A stretch of 32,346 nt of DNA from Verrucomicrobiales bacterium (GCA_024638765.1 JAHEJT010000042.1:1-32346); one strand, 5' to 3'. Counted from the stretch's first letter, positions 6,206 to 14,409 are shown. Translations and numbers: made by a program. The notes: generated from the letters alone by a model not told the origin.

Positions 6206-7807
6206 TCAGCTCATATCAATTGCCAGGAATCGGCTCGCGTCGGCCGAAGCCACGCGCAAAAGCAGCATTCCGTTCTTGGATTGCTTCTTCGCGGCAATCG
6301 CCTGCTTTACGCTTTCGACCGGTTCCTGGGACACCTCCGTAATCACATCGCCTTCGCGCAAACCTGCGTCGGCCGCGGCGCTCTCGGGATCGAGTTCCAC
6401 AACCAGGAGACCCTGCCCGATGTCCTCGGAGACCGCGTACCGATTGCGCAGATTTTCCGTCAACTCCAGCACGCGCACGCCGTCGATGAACTCCGCCTTC
6501 CCGGCGTCAGGCACATCCTGCAATGACCCGGTCGCACCGGCAAATTTGTCGGGATCGAGTTTTCCGATCTTAGCGGTCAATTCGACTTCCACACCGTCGC
6601 GCAGCACGGTGAAGATTGCTTTTTCACCCGGTTCGATGCCGCCGACCTTGAAACGGAGACTGGTCAGGTCGCGCACTGACTCGCCATCGAGCCCAATAAT
6701 GACGTCCCCGCCCTTGAACCCGGCTTCCTGCGCGGGCGTGTCGGCCATCACCTCGTTCACAAGCACGCCCTGACCTTCCACATCCATGGCCTTGGCGAGA
6801 TCGGGAGTCAACGGCGCCAGCATGACGCCGAGATAGCCGCGTTCGACCTGCCCGTCCGTCATGAGATGATCCGCGATTTCCAGCGCCATGTTGATGGGGA
6901 TGGCGAAACCAATTCCGACGTTGCCGCCGGTCCGGGAGAAGATCGCCGTGTTGATCCCGACGACACGGCCCCGGTTGTCGACGAGGGCGCCGCCGGAATT
7001 TCCCGGATTGATCGAGGCATCCGTCTGGATGAAATCCTCGTACCCGGTGATGTTGAGATTGTTCCGGCCCGTGGCGCTTACAATTCCGCTGGTGACCGTC
7101 TTGTTCAGGCCGAAGGGATTGCCGATCGCCAGCACGGCGTCCCCGGGGCGCAGTTGCGAGCTGTCACCAACGGTGGCTGCCGGCAGCTTTCTTGCATCAA
7201 TCTTCAATACCGCCAGATCCGTCTGCGGATCGCGCCCCACGACTTTCGCGTCATGCTCCGTCCCGCCCTCATTCAGGGCCACTCGAATCTCTTCCGCCCC
7301 TTCGATGACGTGATTGTTGGTCAAGACATACCCGTCGGACGTCAGGAGGACCCCGGATCCGAGCCCATGCTGTTTCGGCATCGGCCCGCGCCTCGGCGCA
7401 GGTTGGCCACGACCGTTCTCACCGTTTCCAAACCGGTCGCCAAAAAAGCGCTCCAGATCGCGATCTTCAAAAAATCGCCGGAGCGGCGAATCCCCCTCAA
7501 AGCCAAATCCTTCCCACTTAACGGGCGTGGCTTTCCGGGATGCATAGATGCTCACGATGCTGGGCGAGACTCTTTCGACGACATCGGCGTATCCCGCCAA
7601 CGCCCCGCCCTGCTTCCGGTCCGGCGGGGAATTGTCGACCATGATGCGGTCCGCAAGGACAGGGGCTTGGAACCCGGCGGCTGTCAGCGCGAGGGCCAAC
7701 GTCGCGCCCATCACCGCCCCGCCGATGCCGCCGATCATTGCTTGTATACTCTTCATCTTTTTCATGTTCTTTATTTGTAGTTTGTTAGGATGATGGTTCT
7801 TCTTCAT
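6206..7807 (-). CDS. htrA: Periplasmic serine endoprotease, HtrA/DegP family
   Basis: 533 residues from ATG 7807. A longer frame extends into the upstream sigma gene and is rejected. The N-terminus has a basic lead and a hydrophobic export segment (about residues 21-50). The trypsin-like domain carries the full triad: H166 (TNNHVIEG), D197 (QTDLAVLKID) and S271 (NPGNSGGAL). Two PDZ domains follow (about 315-405 and 440-530, with GYLGV and GLLVVELDPES landmarks). The family degrades or refolds damaged envelope proteins. The ATG overlaps the TAA of the sigma-factor gene (TTAATG), so translation is probably coupled; a second start 14 codons on (MKKMKS) also gives an export signal. Confidence 0.93.
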   Translation of the reverse strand: MKKNHHPNKLQIKNMKKMKSIQAMIGGIGGAVMGATLALALTAAGFQAPVLADRIMVDNSPPDRKQGGALAGYADVVERVSPSIVSIYASRKATPVKWEGFGFEGDSPLRRFFEDRDLERFFGDRFGNGENGRGQPAPRRGPMPKQHGLGSGVLLTSDGYVLTNNHVIEGAEEIRVALNEGGTEHDAKVVGRDPQTDLAVLKIDARKLPAATVGDSSQLRPGDAVLAIGNPFGLNKTVTSGIVSATGRNNLNITGYEDFIQTDASINPGNSGGALVDNRGRVVGINTAIFSRTGGNVGIGFAIPINMALEIADHLMTDGQVERGYLGVMLAPLTPDLAKAMDVEGQGVLVNEVMADTPAQEAGFKGGDVIIGLDGESVRDLTSLRFKVGGIEPGEKAIFTVLRDGVEVELTAKIGKLDPDKFAGATGSLQDVPDAGKAEFIDGVRVLELTENLRNRYAVSEDIGQGLLVVELDPESAAADAGLREGDVITEVSQEPVESVKQAIAAKKQSKNGMLLLRVASADASRFLAIDMS

Positions 7808-8724
7808 TAAATCTTTTTCTCCCGCAGCCCCGGAGATGACGGGGGGATCGACACGAGCCCCGCTTTTTGCACCCGAAACCGCTGCACCGGCGCGAAAGCC
7901 AGTTCCTCGCGCTTTTCCATTTCCCGCTTGAGTTTTTGCAGCGCCCGATCCTGCAATTGCCGGACGCACTCTTGAGTGACCCCGAGTTTTTTACCCACTG
8001 CATCCAGCGATTTTCGCTTGCTGCGGCCGAGGCCGTATCGTTCCCGAATGATAATGCGCTCCCGTTCATTGAGTGCTTGCATCACATTTTCCAATACCCG
8101 CAACCTCTCCAGGGTTTCCACAGCTGCATCCGGCGCAACGGCGAGTGGATCGGCAACAAGCTCGGCAACCGAGGTGTCACCATTTGCGCCCAGGGGCGCA
8201 TCGAGAGAAACCGGAGACTGTGACGCCTTTAGGAGTCTGCGGATTTTTTTTCCTCCGATTCCCGTGCAGCGTCCGACTTCGTCATCCGTGGGCTCATGAT
8301 CGCCTTCCATGCGAATCGTTTGGCGAGTCCGTTCGATCAAATTCAGTTTTTCGAATACGTGGACCGGCAGGCGAATTGTCCGGACTTGATTAGCGATCGC
8401 CCGGCCCATTGCCTGCCGGATCCAATAAGCCGCGTAAGAACTCAGTTTGGCTCCCCGGTTTGGCTGGTAACGCTCCACCGCCTTGATCAGACCCCGGTTC
8501 CCCTCGGCGATCAGATCCTCAAGGGCCAAGCCTCTCCCCTGGAAATCCTTCGCAATGGTGACGACAAGCCGCAGATTGGACCGGATCATCAGGTCGCGCG
8601 CCTCCGCATCCCCACTCTGAATCTTCTCCGCAAGCGCGGCCTCTTCCTCGCGGGTTAACAGTGGTGTCCGGCTGATTTCGTGCAAGTAAATGCGCACACT
8701 GTTCCTTCCATCTTTCACTTTCAT
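7807..8724 (-). CDS. RNA polymerase sigma factor, sigma-70 family (primary-like, group 2)
   Basis: 305 residues without the long acidic region 1.1 of primary sigma factors, so a group 2 (RpoS/SigB-like) alternative factor is likely. Region 1.2 is VRIYLHEISRTPLLTREEE. Regions 2.1-2.4 run through NLRLVVTIAKDF, DLIAEGNRGLIKAVERY and YAAYWIRQAMGRAIANQ. Region 3 follows, and region 4.2 carries the -35 helix-turn-helix (KKLGVTQECVRQLQDRALQKLK). The C-terminus extends about 35 residues past region 4. It forms an operon with htrA, whose start overlaps its stop, and is transcribed divergently from a two-component system. TATAGA on the minus strand (8789-8794) is a possible -10. A role in envelope or general stress is inferred from this context. 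Confidence 0.92.
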   Translation of the reverse strand: MKVKDGRNSVRIYLHEISRTPLLTREEEAALAEKIQSGDAEARDLMIRSNLRLVVTIAKDFQGRGLALEDLIAEGNRGLIKAVERYQPNRGAKLSSYAAYWIRQAMGRAIANQVRTIRLPVHVFEKLNLIERTRQTIRMEGDHEPTDDEVGRCTGIGGKKIRRLLKASQSPVSLDAPLGANGDTSVAELVADPLAVAPDAAVETLERLRVLENVMQALNERERIIIRERYGLGRSKRKSLDAVGKKLGVTQECVRQLQDRALQKLKREMEKREELAFAPVQRFRVQKAGLVSIPPSSPGLREKKI

Positions 8725-8806
8725 TTTGTTGCGGGTGCTGTCCTTGCGAGGATGATCGTTGCGCGTCCTTCCTGGTGTGGGTTACATATCTATAGACTCC
8801 CCGCAT

Positions 8807-8855
8807 CTTACCGGGGCCTTTCCGAAGCATTACACCGGTGTAATCTTCCGGTAAG
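8807..8855. promoter_or_regulatory. CusR/HprR/CopR-type operator in the divergent promoter region
   Basis: ATTACACCGGTGTAAT (8829-8844) is a perfect 16-bp palindrome. With the preceding C it reads CATTACA-N4-TGTAATC, one base off the E. coli CusR/HprR box half-sites (CATTACA and TGTAATG). Additional symmetry surrounds it: GAAG/CTTC (8824-8827, 8845-8848) and outer arms CTTACCGG (8807-8814) and CCGGTAAG (8848-8855). It lies between the sigma-htrA operon and the regulator gene. Relative to the possible minus-strand -10 at 8789-8794 it sits near -47 to -62, an activator position. Confidence 0.7.
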
Positions 8856-8938
8856 CCCGTGGTAACGGCGGCGTGACAGAATCTCAAGTAGGCCGCGGCC
8901 CGCCGTCCGCCGCCTCTAACACCTCAAGATTAGTCAGC

Positions 8939-9634
8939 GTGAAAATTCTCTTGATCGAAGACGACGAAAAGATTGCCTCCTTCCTGGAGAAAGGATTCAG
9001 GGAAGCCGGCTTCGTCGTCGATCTTGCCATCCACGGCAAAACGGGCCTCGATTGGGCGCTCTCGCGACAATACGATGCCGCCGTCGTCGATCTCATGCTC
9101 CCCGGCGTCGACGGCCTGCGCATCATCGAAACAATGCGCTCAAACGAGGTCCGCACCCCCGTTATCATCCTGAGCGCGCGCACTTCGGTCGATGACCGGA
9201 TCGTGGGACTGCAGACCGGAGGGGACGATTATATGATCAAACCCTTCTCTTTTTCCGAGCTCATGGCGCGGGTGCAGGCGCTGGTGCGGAGGGCGTCCGG
9301 GCACGCAGACGCCAAGACCTCCGAATCGGGCCCGCTGCAATTCGAAGACCTCGATCTCGATCCCTGGAAACACGAGGTGCGGCGGAATAACGAAACCATC
9401 CCACTCCACATGCGGGAGTTCGCCCTACTCGAACTGTTGATGCGGAACCCGGGCCGGGTCGTCACGAAAACGTCTATCCTCGAGAACGTCTACGATTATA
9501 ACTTCGATCCCCAGACGAACGTGGTCGATGTCCTCGTCCACCGGTTGCGAAAAAAAATCGATGAGGGCTCCGATTGCAAGTTGATCCACACGGTGCGCGG
9601 CATCGGGTACGTCTTGAAACGCGATGAAGGCTGA
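8939..9634 (+). CDS. OmpR/PhoB-family response regulator (CusR/CopR-like)
   Basis: 231 residues from GTG 8939 (MKILLIEDDEK), the usual length; an upstream frame start at 8873 adds 22 residues unlike any receiver domain. The receiver domain has acidic D8/D9, phosphoacceptor D51 (VVDLMLPG), S79 and K101 (IKPFS). The C-terminal winged helix covers about residues 130-228 and ends with VVDVLVHRLRKKID and VRGIGYVL, as in the heavy-metal regulator group. The histidine-kinase ATG lies inside its last codons (ATGAAGGCTGA, 11-nt overlap), so the pair is one operon. The CATTACA-N4-TGTAAT box upstream fits autoregulation by this subgroup. The inducing signal (copper, silver, peroxide or other) cannot be told from sequence. 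Confidence 0.93.
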   Translation: MKILLIEDDEKIASFLEKGFREAGFVVDLAIHGKTGLDWALSRQYDAAVVDLMLPGVDGLRIIETMRSNEVRTPVIILSARTSVDDRIVGLQTGGDDYMIKPFSFSELMARVQALVRRASGHADAKTSESGPLQFEDLDLDPWKHEVRRNNETIPLHMREFALLELLMRNPGRVVTKTSILENVYDYNFDPQTNVVDVLVHRLRKKIDEGSDCKLIHTVRGIGYVLKRDEG

Positions 9635-10952
9635 TACCGACACGGCCTCTGCGGGCCTCGGCCTCTCGCTGCGGCTCGCGCTGATTTATGCCATTCTCTT
9701 TACCATGGCGGCCCTGGCACTGTTCTTCTTCGCCTATTACTTCGTGGCCGACGCTCTCGAAGAGCGAGAACTGGAAGCGGTCGAGGAACGGGTCCGGGAA
9801 TACCGCGCCTGGTATCTCGAGGGCGGGCTCGACGCTCTCGAGCGCCGATTCGCGGAACAGTCGCGGAATACCGCGGACGATCTCTTACTCAGGGTGATGG
9901 GCCCCCGGGGCGAAGTGGAATACGAATTCTCCGGTTCCGGCGCTACCCGCTGGACCATGGTCTATGCAACCCTTCCCCGCGGGATCACGCTGGAGGCCGG
10001 AAGAAGTTCGCGGCAGCTCGAGCGCACCCTCTCGGACTTACGACGCCACTTTACCCTGACCCTCATTCCGACCTTGCTCGCGGGTATCGCGCTGTCGACC
10101 GCGGTCGCTTTCCGCGGCCTGCAGCCGATTCGGAAACTCATCGAGACCGTGCGCGATATCCTCGCCACGGGCGATCTCGACCGCCGCGCCCCCGAAGCCA
10201 GATCCGGAAACGAACTCAGCGAGCTCGGCGCCCTCTTCAACCGTCTCCTCGACCGTAATCAGGGTCTTGTCACCACCACACGCGAATCGCTCGATGCCGT
10301 CGCCCATGACCTGCGCACGCCGATGACCCGCCTCCGCAACGTCGCCGAACGCGCGCTCGCCGACGGCGCCGGCCCCGAGGTCCAGCGCGAAGGCCTGGAA
10401 ACATGCCTCGAGGAATCCGAGAACGCCCTCACGCTGCTCCGCTCTCTCACCGAAATTGCGGAGGCCGAGGCGGGGGCGCTCACGCTGGATCGCAAACCTG
10501 TCGCCGTCGCCGAAATCGCCGGCCACGTGGCGGATCTCTATGAATTCGTCGCCGACGAGCGCGGCATCCAAATCGACACCGGTTCCATCCCCAAGGGTCT
10601 CACCGTCGAGGTGGACGGAGCCCGCTTCCAACAAATCCTCGCCAATCTCGTGGACAACGCGGTCAAGTACTCTCCGGATAACACCCGGGTGACCTTGAGC
10701 GCCCGCGAAGACCGTTCATCCGGCACGGTGGCGATTTCCGTCGCCGACCAGGGTCCGGGAATTCCCGAAACCGACCTTCCGCGCATTTTCGACCGTCTTT
10801 TTCGTGGCGATTCCTCGCGCTCGGCGACGCCCGGGCTTGGGCTCGGCCTTTCCCTGGTCCGCGCCATCGCCCAAGCCCACGGGGGCAGCGTTGAAGTTGA
10901 GAGCACGATCGGGGGCGGCAGCACGTTTACGGTAAAGTTGCCCTCCCCGTAG
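9624..10952 (+). CDS. Membrane sensor histidine kinase, partner of the OmpR-type regulator
   Basis: 442 residues. TM1 is near residues 17-42, a sensor domain of about 100 residues follows, then TM2 near 143-163 and HAMP at about 164-215. The HisKA H-box is AVAHDLRTPMTRLR with H228. The HATPase domain has the N-box NLVDNAVKYSP (N344), G1 DQGPGIP (D374) and G2 GLGLGL (403-408). It should autophosphorylate H228 and pass phosphate to D51 of the regulator. The short periplasmic domain fits the CusS/IrlS size class but shows no obvious metal-binding cluster. The stop codon TAG is part of the GTAG head of the first REP repeat (10949-10952), so repeat DNA directly abuts and terminates this gene. Confidence 0.93.
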   Translation: MKADTDTASAGLGLSLRLALIYAILFTMAALALFFFAYYFVADALEERELEAVEERVREYRAWYLEGGLDALERRFAEQSRNTADDLLLRVMGPRGEVEYEFSGSGATRWTMVYATLPRGITLEAGRSSRQLERTLSDLRRHFTLTLIPTLLAGIALSTAVAFRGLQPIRKLIETVRDILATGDLDRRAPEARSGNELSELGALFNRLLDRNQGLVTTTRESLDAVAHDLRTPMTRLRNVAERALADGAGPEVQREGLETCLEESENALTLLRSLTEIAEAEAGALTLDRKPVAVAEIAGHVADLYEFVADERGIQIDTGSIPKGLTVEVDGARFQQILANLVDNAVKYSPDNTRVTLSAREDRSSGTVAISVADQGPGIPETDLPRIFDRLFRGDSSRSATPGLGLGLSLVRAIAQAHGGSVEVESTIGGGSTFTVKLPSP

Positions 10953-11186
10953 GTACGAGCGTGAGCGAGTACCCCCGCGGTCCGCCAACGCTGTAGGTAC
11001 GAGCGTGAGCGAGTACCCCTGCTGTCCGCCAACGCTGTAGGTACGAGCGTGAGCGAGTACCCCTGCTCGCAGCGTGAGCGAGTACCCCTGCTGTCCCCCG
11101 ACGCTGTAGGTACGAGCGTGAGCGAGCACCCGTGAGGGGTACTCGCTCACGCTCGCACCTACCTACTCGCTTACGCTCGCACCTAC
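10949..11186. repeat. Left REP cluster (GTAG-headed palindromes)
   Basis: Direct copies start with the tetranucleotide GTAG and continue with an imperfect palindrome (GGTAC stem base paired with GTACC, two mismatches, then GC pairs and a GTGA loop): 10949-10973, 10993-11017, 11037-11061 and 11106-11130, plus a partial at 11067-11085. Two inverted copies follow at 11138-11162 and 11163-11186. The spacers between copies are themselves similar (a CCGCCAACGCT-like stretch), giving a BIME-like mosaic. GTAG next to a palindrome is the known mark of REPs handled by RAYT transposases, and a RAYT gene begins just beyond. Confidence 0.9.
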
Positions 11187-11188
11187 CA

Positions 11189-11797
11189 TCACGGTTGCGA
11201 CGATGGCGCATACAAATCGGGAGTCAGCTTATGGTATATTCGCCAGAACTTTGGCCAGTAATCCTCTGCATTCGGATCAAGATCGGGATAACCCGGAACC
11301 AGCGCCCCGGAATAAGGATAATCGCTGCGACTCGTCACAAGCCCGGCACGAATAGGATTATCGAGAATATAATGGGCGGCATTCTCAAATGCGTTCGATT
11401 CCCGCTCGTCTCGGCGCAGGATATGATCAAATGGAGGTTGCTGAAACTCAAATGGCGCCAGCACCGGCTTGAGATATTTTCGAAGAAACTCCATCGCCAC
11501 GACCTGATCCGACTCCGCGGTGATTCCCATCCAAAGCAGGTGAACATGATCCGGCATCAGGCAATAAGTCGGCGAAACCAGACTGTAACGCGACTCGGTG
11601 TGGAGCAGAGTTTCGCGAAATCCGGCATCGAACTTCTCGTCGAGCCAACCTTTTCGCCGATGCTTCATCGTGAGGATCCAGTGGACGTGGGCGAACCCCT
11701 GATAAGCGGACCGCTCCAGCCGAGGTAGATTGCGATGGAGTTCACGCCGATTCAAGGCGCTGATCCTAGAACCCGACTCCGGGCTGGTCCAAGTCAA
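11189..11797 (-). CDS. REP-associated tyrosine transposase (RAYT, Y1/HUH family)
   Basis: 202 residues from TTG 11797; the exact start is uncertain. The HUH motif appears as CLMPDHVHLLW (H84, H86), preceded by a HVHWILTMK strand. Y108 in FLRKYLKP is the likely catalytic tyrosine, and AHYILDNPIRAGLV (about residues 141-154) is the typical RAYT helix with an NPxRAGL ending. Family members nick single-stranded REP DNA at GTAG/CTAC and are thought to spread REPs without being mobile themselves. The gene is intact and enclosed by about ten GTAG-headed palindromes, which are its presumed substrates. It lies between a histidine kinase and a cardiolipin synthase and is not co-directional with the former. 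Confidence 0.88.
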   Translation of the reverse strand: MTWTSPESGSRISALNRRELHRNLPRLERSAYQGFAHVHWILTMKHRRKGWLDEKFDAGFRETLLHTESRYSLVSPTYCLMPDHVHLLWMGITAESDQVVAMEFLRKYLKPVLAPFEFQQPPFDHILRRDERESNAFENAAHYILDNPIRAGLVTSRSDYPYSGALVPGYPDLDPNAEDYWPKFWRIYHKLTPDLYAPSSQP

Positions 11798-11800
11798 AAT

Positions 11801-11916
11801 GTAGGTACGAGCGTGAGCGAGTACCCCTCCGGCCCGCCGACGCTGTAGGTACGAGCGTGAGCGAGTACCCCCGGGTACTCGCTCACGCTCGCACCTACCC
11901 TCACGCTCGCACCTAC
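11801..11916. repeat. Right REP cluster (GTAG-headed palindromes)
   Basis: Two direct copies (11801-11825 and 11845-11869) are followed by an inverted copy (11874-11898) and a partial inverted copy (11901-11916). The sequence is the same as in the left cluster. The first copy lies three bases upstream of the RAYT start codon, so part of the transposase promoter and ribosome-binding region may be REP DNA. Confidence 0.88.
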
Positions 11917-11923
11917 ATCATCC

Positions 11924-13378
11924 CTACAGATACGGGCTCGCCAACCGGGCCAGACCGTCGCGCAGTCTCACGGGAAAACTGCGGGCCGCGATTTGCTCCC
12001 GTGTCAGCAGGCTGCCGCCCGCGATCTTCTCGTCAATCAGCGCCTCCAGCTGCTGCGCCAGAGGAATGTTGTAACACTCGACGTTGAACTCGAAATTGAG
12101 ACGAAGGCTGCGCGGATCCCAATTGGTCGATCCAATCAATGACCAGGCGCCGTCTAGCGTCATCAGTTTGGTATGATCAAAGGGAGGGGCGGCGTAATGA
12201 ATCCGGCAGCCTCTCTCGATCAATTGATCGAACAGGTTCATGGCCGCCCAGTCCACCATCGGCATGTTGTTGTCGGAGGGAAGCACGATGTCCACGCCGA
12301 CTCCCCTCCGCGCTGTCACGTTGAGCGCGCGGATAACCGGCAGATCAGGGAGGAAATAAGGCGTGGCAATCCGCACGCGTTCGCCGGCGCAGGCCAGGGC
12401 GCCGAGTATGACTTCGGACATGTGCTCAAAATCTTCGTCCGGCCCGTCGGACACTCCCCGCGCCCCCACGAAACCGTCGCTGCGCGCGATTTTCGGAAAC
12501 CACAGATCGCCCCGGAGCACTTCCGTCGAAGCGTAAGCCCAGTCCACGGCGAACACTTCCTGCAGATGGGCCACCACGGGACCCTCGAGCCGGAAATGGG
12601 CGCACTGGACGGGCGCCTCCGGATTCAATTTCAGCGCGTGTCCCTCCCGGATGTTCGTGCCGCCGGTGAAACCAATCTTGCCATCGACGACGAGAATTTT
12701 CCGGTGGTTCCGCAGGTTGGCATATTGCACCAACAGAGGTGTTCGCGTGGGAAGAAAGGGAGCCACCGGGACGTTTTCGCGGCGGAGCCGCTCGATCATG
12801 GTGGGCTTGCTGTAGCGCGAGCCGACGTGATCGATGAGCACCCGCACCTCCACGCCACGCGCCCGGGCGGACTTGAGCGCCTCGAGAAATTGATCTCCCA
12901 CCCGGTCGCTGTCGAAAATGTAGCTGAGAAGAGCCACCGAACTCCCGGCATTTTCGATGGCCTCGAGCATGGCAGGGTAAGCTTCGTCACCGTCGCGAAG
13001 CAACGTGACGGCGTTCCCGGGGAGTAGGGGCTTCCCGGTGACTTTTTCGCCGAGGGCGGCGAGCCCCAGGAGATTGGGATGCTTCTGCACCACTTCCTCA
13101 CGGATTTGGAGATCTTCCTCCAGGAGCGGGGGAGTCGACACGGCGGGGAGACCTTCCCCGATCTGGAGGGACACCGCCTTGCGCTGGATGCGATTGATCC
13201 CGAGGAGGAAATAGACGAGGGCGCCGGCGAAGGGCGCCAGCCAGGCCAGCCCGACCCAGGCGATCACCGTGCCCGTCTCCGGCTTGCGAAGCACGGCGTG
13301 AAAGGTGACGGCGAGAGCCAGGAGAATATCGAGCCCCGCGACGATGTACGGCCAGTAGTTTTTGAGGAATTCGATCAA
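11924..13378 (-). CDS. cls: Cardiolipin synthase (phospholipase D superfamily)
   Basis: 484 residues, the normal bacterial Cls length. Two N-terminal membrane segments (about residues 8-29 and 37-60) precede two HKD catalytic motifs: H225-K227-D232 in NHRKILVVDG and H402-K404-D409 in DHTKLMTLDG, each followed by the usual G-(G/S)-T-N stretch. The enzyme joins two phosphatidylglycerols to give cardiolipin and glycerol at the inner membrane. The start used is TTG 13378 (MIEFLKNYWP); no ATG is available before the first membrane segment. The gene ends seven bases from the REP cluster. Confidence 0.93.
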   Translation of the reverse strand: MIEFLKNYWPYIVAGLDILLALAVTFHAVLRKPETGTVIAWVGLAWLAPFAGALVYFLLGINRIQRKAVSLQIGEGLPAVSTPPLLEEDLQIREEVVQKHPNLLGLAALGEKVTGKPLLPGNAVTLLRDGDEAYPAMLEAIENAGSSVALLSYIFDSDRVGDQFLEALKSARARGVEVRVLIDHVGSRYSKPTMIERLRRENVPVAPFLPTRTPLLVQYANLRNHRKILVVDGKIGFTGGTNIREGHALKLNPEAPVQCAHFRLEGPVVAHLQEVFAVDWAYASTEVLRGDLWFPKIARSDGFVGARGVSDGPDEDFEHMSEVILGALACAGERVRIATPYFLPDLPVIRALNVTARRGVGVDIVLPSDNNMPMVDWAAMNLFDQLIERGCRIHYAAPPFDHTKLMTLDGAWSLIGSTNWDPRSLRLNFEFNVECYNIPLAQQLEALIDEKIAGGSLLTREQIAARSFPVRLRDGLARLASPYL

Positions 13379-13580
13379 CGCGATGTTTCAGTCTTTGATG
13401 TCCAATGTTCAGACTGCTATGCGCAGAGTGCGCATTAAAAGCCTAAAAGCACGATGCAGAGTTTGCCGCAGGCAGGATAATGTTTGAAATCTTTGCCGGC
13501 TTTCTTTCAATTGAGGCGGGTAGTACCCTCATACGATTTCATCCCTCACCCCTCACCCCGCTTCGCGAAGCGAAACCCCC
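13379..13580. other. Divergent spacer with heptad remnants and a palindrome before the lipoprotein start
   Basis: The spacer contains loose heptads (around 13385-13415, GTTTCAG and TGTTCAG types), two CCCTCAC units near 13544-13557 and a perfect 14-bp palindrome CGCTTCGCGAAGCG (13559-13572). The ATG follows nine bases after the palindrome, the same architecture as before positions 956 and 2389. No gene is visible. Confidence 0.5.
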
Positions 13581-13763
13581 ATGAAATCCCGCCCGGCCAT
13601 ATCCGTCATTCTCCTCTTGCTCTCGTGTCTCGCAATGCTCGGCCTCGCCGCTTGCACCACCACCCAATCAGAGCCCGTCCGCGATCCCCGCACCCCGTCC
13701 TGGCTCACTCCTCAAACGGACAACCGCCTCCACCCCGCGCTCCCGTTCCCCTCAAGCATCTGA
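13581..13763 (+). CDS. Small predicted lipoprotein
   Basis: 60 residues. A basic start (MKSRP) and a hydrophobic core lead to the lipobox LGLAAC (C25), so the mature part would be only about 36 residues, Pro/Thr-rich, lipid-anchored and facing the periplasm. No domain is recognised. It starts behind a GC palindrome and is followed by a DUF2141 protein on the same strand. Reality is supported by the clear lipobox rather than by length. Confidence 0.6.
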   Translation: MKSRPAISVILLLLSCLAMLGLAACTTTQSEPVRDPRTPSWLTPQTDNRLHPALPFPSSI

Positions 13764-13785
13764 ATAGAGCGCTGACACCGATCCC

Positions 13786-13881
13786 GTGAAAACCCCCGCC
13801 TTCGTCCCTCTCACCGTGATCGCCGTCCGCAATGACGGGTCCACCGAACCCGTCTTTCATTTCAAGCGGCCAAAGCAGTAA
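13786..13881 (+). CDS. Short open frame, possible small protein or gene remnant
   Basis: A 31-codon frame from GTG 13786 (MKTPAFVPLTVIAV...) lies between the lipoprotein and the DUF2141 gene. It has no signal peptide and no recognised motif, and could be a remnant. Confidence 0.2.
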   Translation: MKTPAFVPLTVIAVRNDGSTEPVFHFKRPKQ

Positions 13882-13893
13882 CCACCATCCGAA

Positions 13894-14409
13894 ATGTGCG
13901 ATCCCCGATCTTACATCGAGAAAGCCCGTCTCACGACGCGGTCCACGATGGTGCTCCATATCCTCGCAGCCGCGGGCGCCGTCAGTTTGGACTCCTCCGC
14001 AATCGCCGAGGATGCGCTGAAAGCAGAGTCGCAAGACAACGGCAGCCTCCACGTCTCCATCACCGGCATCCGCAATCAAACCGGCCAACTGGTGATCCGC
14101 CTTTACGACCGCGCCGACGGCTTTCCGCGCCACGCGAAATCCGTCCGCGAGATCCGCAAGGTGAACCCGATCCGTGCCGGCGGAATCAAGGTCTCTTTCG
14201 ACGATCTTCCCCGCGGCGACTACGCGGTCTGCGTCACCCACGACGAAGACCGGAATGGCGACATGACTTACCGGTTCTACCTCCTGCCCGCGGAGGGCTA
14301 CTGCTTTTCCCGAAACTTCCGGCCCAGGTTTCGCGCCCCCTCCTTCGAGAAAGTCGCCGTGACACTCGATCAGCCCGAAAGAACCATCGAGCTGCAGATG
14401 CGGTACTGA
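13894..14409 (+). CDS. Exported DUF2141-family protein
   Basis: 171 residues from ATG 13894; a second ATG at 13948 would place the hydrophobic segment (VLHILAAAGAVSL) at the N-terminus and may be the true start. The region from about residue 50 follows the DUF2141 pattern: a strand with ITGIRNQTGQLVIRLYD, then GFP, a FDDLPRGDYAVCVTHDEDRNG core with an acidic loop, then an EGYCFSRNFRPRF segment ending in FEKVAVTLDQ. DUF2141 proteins are small secreted beta-sandwich proteins of unknown function. No partner is evident beyond the lipoprotein upstream. Confidence 0.82.
   Translation: MCDPRSYIEKARLTTRSTMVLHILAAAGAVSLDSSAIAEDALKAESQDNGSLHVSITGIRNQTGQLVIRLYDRADGFPRHAKSVREIRKVNPIRAGGIKVSFDDLPRGDYAVCVTHDEDRNGDMTYRFYLLPAEGYCFSRNFRPRFRAPSFEKVAVTLDQPERTIELQMRY

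Noticed and set aside
7808-7969. N-terminal extension of the HtrA frame
   Set aside because: It lies inside the sigma-factor gene in another frame; the start at 7807 overlaps the sigma stop and leads directly to the export signal.
10949-11186. CRISPR array or intact IS element
   Set aside because: Repeats are in both orientations with short similar spacers and a GTAG head, which fits REPs; no terminal inverted repeats or target duplications bound the transposase gene.
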